A DNA stretch of 64,000 bases, from positions 1,697,603-1,761,602 of the forward strand of contig VWZW01004624.1 in the NCBI GenBank assembly GCA_013397115.1, written 5' to 3'. The notes below the pieces were generated by a model that saw nothing but the letters and a program-made list of their open reading frames with translations, was not told the DNA's origin and ran no database searches. Origin of the DNA: Edolisoma coerulescens (lineage: Eukaryota; Chordata; Aves; Passeriformes; Campephagidae). The first letter of the stretch is position 1, and each line of letters starts with the position of its first letter. The translations under genes and the position numbers were made by a program. This document shows, piece after piece, positions 25,169-38,400 of this stretch.

Positions 25169-27059
25169 ATTCACCTCTATACTCTTCCCAGACTGAGACT
25201 ACAAAAGGCTAAGAAAAGATATTCTAAAATCAAACAAAAAATAAAATTTTTGTTTGTATTAATCAGAATTCAGTAAAAGAAGTATAAAGGTAATGCTGCA
25301 GTACTTGGGACCATATTAACAATAATCTTTGCATTTTTCAGTTTTGAAATAAATTTATAAAGAGTACTTGAATTAAAATCTAGGAAAATGAGATCTAGAG
25401 TCTGGGGGTACAAATGAGGAAAGAACATTTATTTACTTCTTGCTGTTACCACTGAATTACTCCTAGACAATAAGCATTCTATGTTATGTGCCTTTGACTT
25501 CTTCCATCCCAAACACGCAACCTTGGATAGCATGTTTTAATATAATAGCAAAATACTTTCATTCTAATTTTGAAGGTATGTAGAATCACCATTGTGACAA
25601 TATGGAGACATCTCTGTAGATATCTATCACTCCTGACAGCTTTTTAACTAGGCGTTCAAAAGTTCAGAAGTATTAAAGAATATAAAAATATTGCATCTGG
25701 GGAATCTTCAAAGACTAAGCATCAAATCACTGATCTCAATGATAAAGGCAGATGACAGGTGGCTGGAGCAAAAGAAAGAATGGTAATAAAGTAATTATAA
25801 TGGACACTTCCATAATTTATCACGGCAGGAATAAGAAGAGCACTTTTCTGTAGCTTGTATAGTGTGTACCATAGAGCTACTCAGCAACTTTAGCTGGGAA
25901 GTAGAACAACAGTCAGAACTCTCCAGGCAGGCACTGTGGGGATTTAGTTATGGATGTCTCTGGGCAGACACAGACACACTCAGTGACGTAGCACAGAATG
26001 ACAAAGCACCAAAATCCTTGACAAACTGCAAATGCAACTGACTCCTTAACTTTGAATGACTACTCGAGTTAGCCCAAATATGAATGCTTTAAACACCTTT
26101 CCATTTCGTTCTATCTCTACAATTAACAGGATCTCTGGAATTGTCCCTGTCAGGTCCAGAGAAGAGATAAAGTAACATTTCCGCTGTCAATTCTGCTTGG
26201 GTCTAAATTTTAATAAGGGCAAACTTCATTCTGAAGACAATAGAAATAATTTTACATCTTGAAATAATTTACAAAATTTTCCAGAATTATTCTTATTGGA
26301 ATATATATTTGCAGTCATCAGAATAATTCAGTTTAAAAGAGTAACTTGAAGGGGACAAACCTAACTTAAGAAATAAATTCTCATTTGATTAGAAAATATC
26401 CTTAACCAAATATCCAACTATAACTTCACTACTAAAAAGCTTCCACCCCTATCATTTAAACAGCTAACAACTCAGAAAACAAATACGTTTCCTACTAAAG
26501 ACAAAAATATTCCAGTTTTATTACAAGGATTCAAATAAGTTCTGTAGTTAAATGAAAAAGAAAGCAATGCCTTTAGAAGAGGCAAAGGGCCAGTAAACAT
26601 TGATCCACCATGGATCTAGCACACTCTCTTTAGATCTGAGTTGATATACAAAGGCTTCAGTACCTCAGTGCAAGAAAGTTTTGTTGCATGACGAAATGGA
26701 ACAGAATAAGGAAAACTCAGTTTACTTTAGTGCTACAGATGGCTACTTAAGATTGGGTCAAAAACACCCTCTGAACAATAGCAACAAACACAAAGGAGTG
26801 GAAATGTAATGGAACTACCATTATTCAGAGATCTTCTCAGCCTGAGAATAGCCTTCTATTCATAACTCCTGGAACACTTGGATTGACCTCCAGAATTACA
26901 TTTGTTGGAGTTGGCTAAATAAAACAATTATAGGGTGGAACAAGAGGAATTATAAACTGAGAAGTATATATTTACAAATTACTGCTACTTTGCATATTGC
27001 TACTAGTCTTAATTCTAACAGAATTGCTATGCAACTCATTACTTAGGAGTCTATCATTT
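25169..27059. other. Unique AT-rich noncoding DNA, no gene seen
   Basis: No recognised repeat, exon or RNA gene. All frames close within short distances. Confidence 0.45.
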
Positions 27060-27260
27060 TTCCCCCTCTTGTGCTAGCAATGCTTTAAACCATAGTGTAA
27101 TTAATGTAATTAAGTTATTAATAAAGATTGAAGGGGTTGAGCATCACATGAAATACTTAATTTTGTGTATCTTTAGCTGAGTGACTGTTTAGGTTTGTAT
27201 TTCAACTGTCAGCCAAATTATGTGCAATTAAGCCAAGGCAGAGATCTCTTTTAACCAGTG
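27060..27260. promoter_or_regulatory. Candidate conserved element with TAATTA tandem
   Basis: A repeat-free block that begins with the 9-base word TGTAATTAA in exact tandem (27096-27104 and 27105-27113), followed by GTTATTAATAAAG. Further on it has TGTGCAATTAAGCC, CAACTGTCAGCC (a TALE-type TGTCA word) and AACCAGTGATAATGTCAGACAG. TAATTA is the core recognition word of many homeodomain proteins. It has no coding potential. Function is inferred from texture. Confidence 0.33.
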
Positions 27261-27779
27261 ATAATGTCAGACAGATTCATAGTTCTGGGTGGTGGGTGGT
27301 AAAACTGCCCACTCTTTTCTATCTGTTGTTGGCCTACTATGCCTTATTCATGTACTGCATGTATCAGTGTATTCATACTTCGCATTTCTCTGTTAGTGTG
27401 TAATGCAGAACAGAAGGTTATGTTGCAGAAATAAAATGTTCTGAATTTACCTAATAATGAGATGAATGAACTCTTGTCCTTACGCAATTTATTCTGTTGT
27501 TGTGGTAATCAGAACACCAGTGTGAAACTGCTCACTATCTCCTTGTTCTACTTCTTCACTCAACATCTCTACAAAGCTACTTCTGGAAAAAAAATTACTT
27601 ACTCCTATTCAGGCAGGTAATGCACTGAAGCCTATGGAACTTGGGAGAGATTGGCATTATTTGTTCTGCAGACAATCCTGGAGCTGAAAACCGATGCCAA
27701 AACTACCTGAGAATCCTGGATCAAATTTTGGCCAGGGCACAAGAGCTAGGGTAATCTCTTGGTGTAATGAAGACATTTT
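27261..27779. other. Unique noncoding DNA, no gene seen
   Basis: Connects two regulatory-looking blocks. A GGTGGGTGGT word lies at about 27289-27300. No recognised repeat or exon. Confidence 0.4.
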
Positions 27780-28150
27780 GTGAACTTCCCAGTCATTCCA
27801 GTGAGCTCCTGTGAAGAGTTGCCATTACGTTAAAGGCTTGAGGGCTACCACTGAAAAGTGCGCACACGCTTAACACTGTCATCAGCGCTGGCCCACATCA
27901 CCATCTCATCTGGAAGATGTGCTGTAATTTTTTACATCAATGGTTGTAACTGGAAATATATGGATCGAGTCAATAATACTTAACAAGTGTTAAAGTCATT
28001 TAAGGTATATCTCGTGCAATCAGGCCTTGAAGGCCCCTGACATTAGGCCATGCCCCCACTTCCAGACAGTCAGGGTCACAGAGCTCTCTATATTTATCAT
28101 CTGCATCAAGATGTCATAGGGCAGATAGGGCACGCAGACATTTCAAAGAA
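27780..28150. promoter_or_regulatory. Candidate conserved noncoding element
   Basis: About 370 bases richer in CpG and G+C than the surroundings but not a CpG island (GTGCGCACACGC, CAGCGCTGG, GATCGAGTC, CTCGTGCAATC, GGCACGCAGAC). It has few simple runs, no long open frame, and words such as CATCATCTGG-like E-boxes, CAAGTGTTAAAG and GGCCTTGAAGGCC. Retained CpG in a CpG-poor region can mean selection or a hypomethylated enhancer. Called on texture only. Confidence 0.33.
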
Positions 28151-31100
28151 GTACAAAAGCAAAGGGCTCATATTATGAATGAAACAACTGAAGATTTATA
28201 TTTGTGATCTTTCTATTCAGCCCTGATTTATGACCATATTCTTCTAATTCATTGACTCAAGGGAACAAGCCTTCATCTAGTCTTAAGAGAAGGAAGCTCC
28301 TAAATATGAGATCAACGTTTTGGGCGCCTTGCAAAAAGCAACAAAGATAAAACCTGCATTATTCCTATTCTTTTACACATATAATTTTGTTTTTCGCTGC
28401 TATAACATTAAAAGTAATTTTCCAATTCACAAATGATAACTTTCTACACAGTTGCAAAATGCTGTCAACAACAGCCATTGATATCCCAACTCTTCTCTGC
28501 TGAATTATACTGAAAGTAAAATTGAGACTAGTGAGCAAGCTAACTTAGCCACTTATAATGGACTTGTAATAAGCCATGATTTTAAATGCAGCAATACTCT
28601 CAATTACTGCAAAGTTCCCCAGACTGCTAAAAATTCTTCATAGGTTTTGTCTTTTATATAGATGAGGAACATTTTTTACCTAAGTTTACCATGACAGACA
28701 CAAGGTATAAACATATGAAAAAAGTTGTAGCCAGGCACCATTTGTATTTCAACCCCAAGAGAGATATTTTCTGTTTATCTTTTATTTCAAGTTATTAAAG
28801 ATTGGGATATTTCTATTCAAAGTGACTTCAGTATGACTATCACATGGAGCTCGTGAACAACATCTTAAATAAAAACTGTGTATCAAATTTTGAGAATATC
28901 CTTTTTATTCAGTGAGAAACACAGCGAACATTTACCTTGTTTACTCTCTTGTAGTAATAAAAGCTTTATGAAACACAGTGCAGAAAGTTGACTTCACTTC
29001 TAAGGCCATCAATAAGAGCACTTTAAGCTAAAAAACCCCAAACTTTCTGCCCACCCCCACTATTCCCATTAAGGGCTCATGAGGCGTTCTGGACAATAAA
29101 ATCAGTTGGAGATGTCCTTGATCTTTCTGTGGCTTTTATAGAAGCCAGATGGCTTGGCTCTGGAACGTCTCATAATTTAGTGAAATGAAGAATTAAAGGA
29201 AGAGTTCAGAATTAGCAAAATTAAACTGCATGAGCTACCAAATGTCAAAACCACTGGGTTTTTTTTTTTCCTCTAGAATGTTACGTATACTGCATACTCT
29301 CAAATAAGCTCAGAGAAAAAATAATAATGGGCTGAAATTGTATATTTCAATAGTTCTGAACAATGGGTTTGACAGCCAGAAAAAAATTTCCAAAACTATT
29401 TTATTCCAGTTAGGCATACATTGTCCAATATGCCTTCCAAGCACAATAGCTACATTTTGTATTATTTTGCTTCAGTCATCCCTTGTGCTGGAGACTGAAG
29501 TGCTGCTGACATTACCACAGAATCACGAATATCAGGATAAGACAGTTTGTAGGACTATGCTATGTGAATATAGAAATGAAATAATCTGTATAGGACTAGA
29601 GCAAGGAAAGGGTGTTAAGGAGTCACAGTTATCTAAATAAAGCAAGCAATAAACAAAAGTAAACCTTTGCACACATAAATCTTTTCACCAAGGAAACTGA
29701 GAATGTTTCTTATGCACTCTCCAACACCCTGGGAGATATATATTTAAGCTGAAAAACTCTTCAGTCAGAAACTCAAATTCAATCCTTATTTCATCATGAG
29801 TCTGTGGAGCTCACAAGCTTTTTAGGTATTGTATTTTGTTTCATATTTGTTCAGCACCATATTAACAAACACATGCCTTTGTCATGCTATCAAAAATTAT
29901 TTAATAATTATTCTCAATTGAGAGAGCTTGTTATGACTCTTTTATTTACTCTACAGTTCTGTTACATGTCATATATTGGTGTCATGTTTGAATTTCATTC
30001 CTGCCCTCCAGCAATATCCCATGTGATTTTCTCTAAGATCTTGTGATGGTTATTGAAGACTTTGTTTTCAGAGTAAACAGTAGCCCTCAGTTTTGAAGAA
30101 CTGCTTGAGGTGGAAAAAGGATTTGAATTATACCCTGCTAAAACTGTCATCAAAGTGAATCATTACTGTTTAGAGTTGTGTTCATTAATTTTACCTGTAT
30201 CTGTCTATCTAGACAATATACATAAAGACAGAATGCACATAAAGAGACATTCTATAAGAGGCTGCAAAATAAATTAAAATAAAATAAATTTTAAAAACGC
30301 TCAGCAATTAAAAATGCCAGATTAATGCTGCTTGTGCAAGTGCAATTGAAGCCTTCTTTTTACAACTACTCTCCACATAACAGCAATATCAGCACATCTA
30401 TTAGCAAAGTACAGTAGTAGAAAAGTTTTACACCTTTTGTCTCAGATTAACACCTGAAATACAAGAAGTCACTCTCCTTGGTTCCGCAGTAATGTCCTTT
30501 ATTTGCATTCCCTATCCCCAAATGCATCATGCTTAGACCTAGCAAGACAAGAAGCATGTATGAGCTGGACACAGGATGAAATGAAAAATTGGTGGAAGCT
30601 ATTTCTAATGTTACACAAACATTGAACATTTAATTTCACCACCTAAAAAAAAATTAGTATACGCAATTTCCTGAACTAAAAAAAGTCAAGTTACATACTA
30701 TAACACTGATGTGTTGCAAAGGTCAAAAATAACCCTGACAATCATCATCTCGATGTGCACAGCAGAAATGCCCTGGTATCCCCAAACAACATGCATCACA
30801 ATTCACAATGATAAAAATAAAAAGCCTCTAAGAATGAATTGAAGAATAAACTCTTTATCAAGCCTTGCCACACAGGAACCCAACAATAAACTTAAGACAG
30901 CATTATGCTGTCGGTTTTTGCCAATGTCAAGTGATGTCTCCAACATGCGCAATTAAAACTAGCATCAAAGTAATTAAATGGAAAATAGAATTATAAAAAT
31001 TTACCTTTTTTTTCCTATGATCCCAGTACTTAAGAAGCTCAGAGGTTAACAATCCCTACAAAGTATTATTAGCAGATTTCCCCATGTACCTCAACCTGAG

Positions 31101-32813
31101 AAATATTTCTTCGGTGTTACATGCAGCAAGCTAAATCTTTCCAACACTTAAAAGGTGTACTTAGCTCTGAAGATTCTGATTCATATTTACCCCAAATAAA
31201 GGATATCATTTTGGTTGTGCAAACCCAAATTCCCTCATTGAACAATATCTATATGCCAATGTGACCAGTGAGAGAATAGGATGCCCAATGTTCCACGTGA
31301 CAGGGAACCTGTAAAACCAGAACTACAAAGGTGACTTGTTACATTCTCTGAAACAACTCGTCCCTTGGTGGTCCCATAATGCATTCTCAAGACTGGTCAA
31401 TTTTATTCCATCACTGGTGTTAATTTTCCATTGTGCAAAGATCAAGAGTGCCAGAGAGTAAGTGCTGCCTGCAAAAGCTTGCAGGAGGGCGGGACACAAG
31501 CTGCACTACGTGGAAAACATGGGATGGACCAAAAAGTCACATTTAAAAGTTTTTCTTCAGCATTCACAGTGTTCAACTCTCAGTGCATCTCACTGTGTCA
31601 ATCCAGCATTTTATAATAAGGATCCTCTGCTCCAAATCCAAAATCTAGTCACATGCATCTCTTCAGCAGATAATACATACACTTCTAAAAGGCAATGAGT
31701 TAGAAAGGAGGAGAGATTTCATCTTCAGTTATCTAGAAGTTATATCCATGTTTGCAACTAATTTTGGGAAAATATGACAAGATGTGCTTGGCATAACTAT
31801 CTGATGAAGTGAATTATTTCCCATTAGGTATTAAAGGTTATATCTGTCATCCGTTAGTACTGTAAAAAGATTTCACATGCTTCTGAAGAACTTACAGCAT
31901 TTTTTTTACCTGTTAATAGATAATCAAATGATACACTGCTTATCTTCCAGATTTCACATCTAACTAACTTCAGAACTAACAATTGTCTTATATAAGCCTA
32001 GTTCCTCGGTATGGGCTTCAGGCAAAAAATTAAAAGTCATTAAGTGTCTTAGCTTTACTTTCTGTATGATTTTTGACCCACAAGCTAGTTTTTTTTTTCT
32101 TCATAAAAAGTCATCTTCTAAAATATGTGTACTTATCATTTCATTGTTTCCTCATATGACCAAGCATATTTCTAAGCAGGAAAACTGATAAAAAGTAAAG
32201 AAACCCACACTACTTAGTCTAAAGCACTCCTGCTTGAATTCTCATTTTTAATCATTTTCATCAAGCTTATTTAAAAGAATATTTAAAGGATAGGAAAGGT
32301 GAAAATTACATTGAAGAGGAAATAATTGCAAGTACTGAGAAAAGTAAAGACATTATTCCTCAGGTTCAGGCCTTCATTTCCTAAAAATACAAAATCAGCT
32401 AAAAATAACCTGCATATTTAAAGGGTGTATATTTACAATATAGACCAGTGCCTGTGGGAGCTAAGAAAAACAAACCAATAAAAAAGAGATTGAATTATTT
32501 ACTGTGGAAATATGATTTTCATAAAATATACTTGCTTCTGTTTTGTAAGTTTTTTCCCCGTCTCTGAAATTTTATATGGAATTTAGCATATTCACATTCA
32601 CAGCAAAAGATTAACATTATAAAATTTAACAATGCTGAAGCAGGCACTATAGTCTTGAAGGTTAATAATTCATCAAATACACAGCATAATATCCAGGCAA
32701 ATTTTGGGGTGGTTTTTCTTTCTTTAAAAAACAAACATATGGTTTTATATTCAAGGTTTTTTTCTTTCTTAGTTTAAAAAATGTCCAAGCTCAGCTGCCA
32801 GTGCTTTTACAGA
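28151..32813. other. Unique AT-rich noncoding DNA, no gene seen
   Basis: No recognised interspersed repeat or exon. T runs occur at about 29260-29270 and 32090-32098. The longest frame is 100 codons at 29338-29640 on + and has no recognisable domain. The stretch 31200-31480 is slightly less AT-rich (CCAATGTGACCAGTGAGAG, CCACGTGACAGGGAACC) and could be regulatory, but the evidence is weak. Confidence 0.45.
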
Positions 32814-32849
32814 AAAGCTTCCTCTCAAGTAATAGGGAGAGGAAGCTTT
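32814..32849. repeat. Short perfect hairpin
   Basis: AAAGCTTCCTCTC at 32814-32826 and its exact reverse complement GAGAGGAAGCTTT at 32837-32849 enclose a 10-base loop. Thirteen base pairs with no mismatch would fold well as RNA, but the stem is much shorter than a microRNA precursor. An A-rich stretch follows at 32870-32895. There is no surrounding repeat family that explains it. Confidence 0.75.
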
Positions 32850-32867
32850 ACTTAAACAGGGTATTAA

Positions 32868-32900
32868 TAAAAAGAAGAAAAAAAAAAAAAACCAACCCAA
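32868..32900 (+). repeat. A-rich tract
   Basis: AAAAAG-AAG followed by about 14 A and then CCAACCC. A simple low-complexity run; no retrocopy body or target-site duplication recognised next to it. Confidence 0.7.
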
Positions 32901-33585
32901 AAAGCTTCAAAAAGAACAAGAAAAAGGCTTGACATAAAATTCACAAACTTTGGCAAAGAACTGAAATAAAACATTTCAAGGAGTCATTACAAAAAAGTAG
33001 GGAGAGGCAAGAGCCTCCTCAACAGCCTTGCTGTGGACTTCCCCTTTCCACAAGGTGCAGATTCATGAAAAGTGTTTGCTTTTTGTTTTGTACTCCTAAT
33101 GGATAACTTACTGCATTTTATACTGAAAAACCTGTTTTGAATCGATAATAAGCAAACAATATAGTGACAGGTATAAGAATAGAGCTATTTGATTTCACCA
33201 ATTCAAAGAACTCACTGAACAATTCTGATACACAATGGTACAAACTGGCCTGATATATTACATCATCTATGAAATTCATAACAGAAAAGGGGCAAAAGGG
33301 ATTTAATATTTACTACATTCAACACAGGAAGATTCTATAGTTAAAGGTTATAAAATCAACACCTAGAATAATACTTAAATACTCACAAAGGATGTGTCAC
33401 AGTGAAAAACAAACAAGTGAAAAATACACTCCATTACTTATGATCAAAATGTTTTAATTTAGTTTTCATTCTGAAAATGTTTTCCAGTTACATTTCCCCA
33501 AAAAAATCAGTAGTTTGTTTCAGGCTTGTTTGTTTGGTTGGTTTTTTTTTAATTTGCAAGTACCATGCAATAATTTAATAAAATT
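32901..33585. other. Unique AT-rich noncoding DNA, no gene seen
   Basis: No recognised repeat or exon. A GTTTGTTTGGTTGGTTTTTTTT tract lies at about 33528-33550, the complement-type version of the A/C-rich tracts elsewhere. Confidence 0.4.
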
Positions 33586-33735
33586 GCCTGTTGGCTGTGT
33601 GACACTGTGGGCTGAGCATCAATACACCAGTCCATCATGGGCTGTGTTTCTTTGGCTGCACTAATGCATAAATGACTATCCATGTCAATGACACATGGAT
33701 TAAAGGCTATGGTGACAGTAATCCAATTCAAAGGT
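33586..33735. promoter_or_regulatory. Candidate noncoding element with inverted repeat
   Basis: About 150 bases with little simple sequence. Near the centre ATCCATGT (33678-33685) is answered by ACATGGAT (33693-33700) across a 7-base spacer, and the word TGACACATGG/TGTCAATGACAC contains TALE/PBX-like TGAC cores. TAATGCATAAATGAC upstream resembles a POU/homeodomain site. Texture-based call. Confidence 0.22.
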
Positions 33736-34789
33736 GCATTACTTTTCTTTAAAAAATAGCTTCTATTGTTATTGTGATATCAGAAAAGTTGCTTTCTTAA
33801 CAAGATTTTGAAAAGTGAAGAATAAGATAGTTAGAACTCTGAAGCTGGAACTGAATGTCAGAAAGACCAAACCTGTGACCAAAACCATTTCAACCAATTA
33901 TTAAAACAAAATTATCCATTGCTGAATATCCTGACCTTTAAGCATGATCAAAATCAGTAATAATAAGTTCTTACTGAATTTCCAGGCCAGTATCCATCTT
34001 TAGGAGATCCAAAACATTTTTCATATTGAAATTCACAACACAGCTATACGTACATGTTTAATGTGTTACCAGTATGCCTACACCATAGGGAAAGCGCAGG
34101 TACCTTCAGAAGTCCTTCCCAGTCTCTGTTTTTCTTTAATGTAAGCAAAGATAACACTGTAAGAATCATTTCTTTAAGTTATTTTAGTTTGCATTAAGAA
34201 CCTTACAAGCTGAAGAGGCACAGACCTGCCACGTTCTGCTGATTCAGTGCTGGAAAAACAGAACACAAAACTCAGTTCTCGGTGATAGCAATGAACAAAT
34301 GACTCAGCACAACAAAACTGTCATGGAAGACAAATTATTTGCAGGAGATATAAAAGCTGTGTGACAATCAAAGCAACACGATAACCTTTCACTTTTCAGA
34401 GTGGTACTTTCCTGTATGACCGCTTTCACAAGGATAAAAAGTTAAATTCCAACAACCAAGTCAACCTTTCAAACAGAAATTTTCAGCAATCTTCATAGGA
34501 ACATAGCTAGGAGAGTAACTTAACAAAACTAACCACCACTTTTTGTGATCTCAGTTCCCAAGATTCAAATCAAGCACAGCTCACATCCTTTCCTACTCAA
34601 TCACCTCTATCTAGTTGGTACCTCACTGCTGTGATTTCAGGGTTTTAGAAGCCTCATCTGTTTAATATCTGCATTCCATTTCCAAGATAGTTTATCATGC
34701 TTCTACAGCTGAGGCCATTATAACTATTATTTTGTTCAGATTATTTTTTATTTCTTTCATCTTATTGCAAAACATTCAAACAGAAAGCA
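33736..34789. other. Unique AT-rich noncoding DNA, no gene seen
   Basis: No recognised repeat, exon or RNA gene. Confidence 0.45.
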
Positions 34790-34866
34790 AACCAAACAAA
34801 CCAATTTATGAAAAAAAAAACCAAACAAAAAAAACCCCCAAAAAACCCCACCAACAAAAAAAAACT
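34790..34866 (+). repeat. A/C-rich low-complexity tract
   Basis: About 75 bases of A runs interrupted by CC, CCCC and CAACC, without any G for most of its length. It is of the same kind as those at 14458, 46710 and 59214. Its G-free strand is notable but explained by decay of a poly-A or (AAAC)n tract. Confidence 0.75.
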
Positions 34867-35321
34867 CTCAGATGACAAAACCTGGATTTCAAAATCGTAA
34901 AAAAAATCTAATTTTTACCACTAATCTGGGGATATGGTCTTGAATTTATACTACTTAGGCTCTTCTCAGTGTAAAGAAATGCCTTTTGAAATGTCACAAG
35001 TGACAAAAGCAAGGTACTAAAAATTATAGGAGGGAGCTGCAAACCATGTGGAAATAACTTCTTTTGTAGAAATTATTTATATAGGCTTTTTTTTTTTTTA
35101 GTAATTCAATAATGACATTGTTACCAATTCATGTTAACTCTTTCGATTGCACCTAAATAAAAAAGAAAGAAAACCCCCACTGATCTAGTTGCACACATTA
35201 CTCAAGCTGAGCTATGTATCCAGCCCAACTGTATGGTAATTTCATTAACTTGAAAAAAAAAAATTCAGTTCAAGATGTACTTACAATTATTTTTTCATGC
35301 AAGTATTTAATCTAAAATTAG
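34867..35321. other. Unique AT-rich noncoding DNA, no gene seen
   Basis: A T run at about 35087-35099 and an A run near 35253-35263 are the only structure seen. Confidence 0.4.
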
Positions 35322-35412
35322 ATGGTGGGGATGGAGGGTGCAGGGGAGGGAGAAAGGAAGTGTGTAGAGGGTTGGAGGGAATGAGAGAAAGAGAGAATGA
35401 GGGAAAAAAAGA
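35322..35412 (+). repeat. Purine-rich low-complexity tract
   Basis: About 90 bases dominated by G and A on + (GGTGGGGATGGAGGGTGCAGGGGAGGGAG, then GAGAGAAAGAGAGAATGAGGG). The first half has four closely spaced G runs (GGGG, GGG, GGGG, GGG) separated by short loops, so it has G-quadruplex potential. The mirrored ORFs on both strands across this tract are composition artefacts. Confidence 0.75.
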
Positions 35413-38400
35413 CATTACCTCTGGAACAGAAGACATTAAAAAACAGAGCAGAGAAAGAGATTCCAAAATCATTGAATTAATTCTGTTTTTCACTGTTGTG
35501 TAAAGCTAGTTAGCCTGTCAGTTCAAAGACCCATTCTCCCATACCTTTAAGTCCCTGGGATGGGTAAACCAAAAGCTGGATAATTGCTACTGACAGAGAC
35601 ATGGCCATGGGATTAGACCTTGCTAGTACCACAGAGGAAAAGCGCTACTTGCACACTGCTCAAGCGTCTCTTGAGAAACAGATGTTGAGTACGTTTAATT
35701 CAGTGTTCTCGTTTCCCCATTAAAGGTACATCCTTCACCAAGGCCTGAAAGTAACGAGCAGAGAACTGGTATCGCTTTCCTTAAGTTTATTTCTCAGCCA
35801 TCACCTACTCATCTTTCCTCAAGACAAGCACAGTCAAAAGTTATTAGCTACTGAGAGGGTTATGAGAGGAAAACAGCAACATCAGAAAATACTCTGCAGA
35901 AGGGTGACCATCCACTAGTAATGCCAGGTAAAATGCACAAAAGATTGAAACTCCTGACAGTACGGGCGTTGTTATCATCTGAGAAGGAAAACTTCTTCCT
36001 ACTCAGAACCAGCTCAGAACTAGGAAGCTGAACATAAGGAAAATCCAGCCGTCAAAACATGTCTACTACTGACTCACAGCATTAAGAGAAATGTGCAAAA
36101 CTAGATATGCCCAACATATAAGTCTGGAATCCAAAAAATATAAAAACAGTATTTCCATTCCTGAGTCTAAGTCTTTTTGTTTACAAAGGAACAAGTTATT
36201 GAATAACCGTCTTTAAACCAAAACTGTTATATATGCACACTTTATACTCCATAATCTCTATTGTGCATCCATATGGAGGAACTTGTAAAAATTTTGCTTT
36301 TACAATTACACTAGAAAACACTGGTGGAGTCTACACCACCTTTGTGTAGTAAATAGTAATTTGAAGCAGGGGGCTGTCTAAATGCTGAAAGATAGGTGTA
36401 ACACTTGGAAAAGTAACAGTTCATTGAAACACTGACCTTTTCTGCAATCTCATACACCAGTGATCACTGCGGGCTCAGTGAGTTTAGACCCTTAGGTGTT
36501 TCCTTGAAACACTCTGGACCAGTGTCTAAGACTGGTGAACACAGTTCACTCAGAGCTGGGTTACAGAAGCATTAAGAGTTGTACAATTTTAAACATTACA
36601 GCGAATTATGTCCCAGTTTCCATGAGCATCTAAAGCTGTGACACTCACAGCAGCTACCTAACGAAGAATGCAGAAGAAACACCAGCAGATCATGCTTATC
36701 CCATGCAAAGTCTCCATAAATAGGAGAAGAGAAACAGTCAGAGCATGTCTTAATATTCACAATTATCACTTTGCCACTCCTTCTTTCCCATAGTTCCAGA
36801 TTTCCCACCCCAGACATCCCTCTAGTCAGAAGGACTCAAAGGACAATGACCACCTGTTTGGATAAAACGATTCAGTAATAGTGATTCTCACCCAGCAGAA
36901 CTTCTCTTTAACAGCTTGCAACTACTTCTGAATGCAGGGTGAATTATCTAAATCTATTGCTATTCTTTTCATACTGCCATCTCAATAGCCTTGCATAATT
37001 GAACATATAAATACCACCAGCCTTTAAATGAGTCATCACAACATAACTATCTTAAAAACGAAATACATGGTATTCAAAAGTCTCATCTTAATTTAAAGTT
37101 AAAGTTCCCCCATCTGCAGCCCAATGGATCTTGATTCCTTCATCCTGGAATCACATTATCTCTATAGAGTGAGGTCTCTCTCCCTTCTTATTTTCAAGAT
37201 GGCAGAATCAGTGGTTCTTTAGGCTGAACAATTTCCTCTCTCAGAAAAAGCCTTCTTCTTTCAACCACTTATGAAGACCAGCTTTTTGTCTGTTCCTTCT
37301 AGCAGCCTCCCCCATGCCTTTATTCCTGCTGCAACTCTTTGTTTGCTGTTACTTTCATTCCTTGCCTGCCTCAGCTGATGCTAAGGGATCTGGGTTTCCC
37401 AGTCCCTGCCTTTTTATAGTCATAAGTCACATGGAAATACAAATCTTACCTCATCTGTTGGCTAACACTCACATGAAGCCTTTTATTCTCTCTTTATTGC
37501 TAATGCTCAAAAGATATCCAGATCCTGGTATGAAATGTTTATATACAATATGTGCAAATAGCACAAGAATAAATACAGTACTTTAACTTTGTGGACTGAA
37601 GCTTAAGAAAATTGGAAATGCAGTAGGAATGGATGTGAGTGTATACTCACCAAATAACTAGCAAAATGATATATTTAAGATGACAGGAAATTCAAGAAAA
37701 AGATTTTGGGAAGGAAATAGACACAGATCCAAATCTGGATGCATAGAGGCCACCATCCCTTCACCCTTCTATATACCTGTATCATCCACTGGATTGACCT
37801 CATGGCTCTTCTTTACAAGTGAGTGACCAACACTGCTGTAATTTTCAATTTAAAGGGTGAATAGTAAGAAAACTTCTTGAGGCATTATGCAAAGATGCTG
37901 CAGTCCTGCTTTTATATTTTGAGGGAGCAGAAGGGGGAAAAAGGGAAGAAAGATAATTTACCCACAAAGCCAGGGTGCAGACATTTGCAGGTGGTAATTG
38001 TAGTTTGCTGCATCAGCTGTACTCACTCTGAAGGCCCACTTTATTATCACACTTAACCACATCTATCACTTGAGTAACTCTTGTAATTTACATGTCAGGG
38101 CCCAGATCACAAGATTTCTTCAGCAAAACACCAACTGACATCACATGAGTATGTTTAGTATCTTCTCATCAACATCCTGGATGATATTTTTCTGTAGTGA
38201 TATTAAAACAATCTTCCTATCCCAGGTTATTTAGAGACAACTTTGAAAACATTTGGTCAAACTCTACAGGAAAGGGGTCACACATATCTACCAAGCAGAT
38301 CTTAAAAGAGGAGTTTGATTCACAAAGTCCTTTACCTTGTATGTTTTTCTTCAGATTATGTACCATTTGGGGTCTGTATTTTGAAAAACTGAATTCCTTA

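Noticed and set aside
29515..29545. CACAGAATCACGAATATC, similar to a minus-strand CR1 tail
   Set aside because: No CR1 words follow on the right (no TTGGAAGGGACC-like line), so the similarity is too short.
32814..32849. microRNA precursor
   Set aside because: The perfect stem is only 13 bp, and the flanks do not extend it to the length of a pre-miRNA; kept only as a hairpin.
36515..36545. ACCAGTGTCTAAGACTGGT imperfect inverted repeat
   Set aside because: Only six-base arms and no wider transposon terminal repeat or target duplication; within chance expectation.
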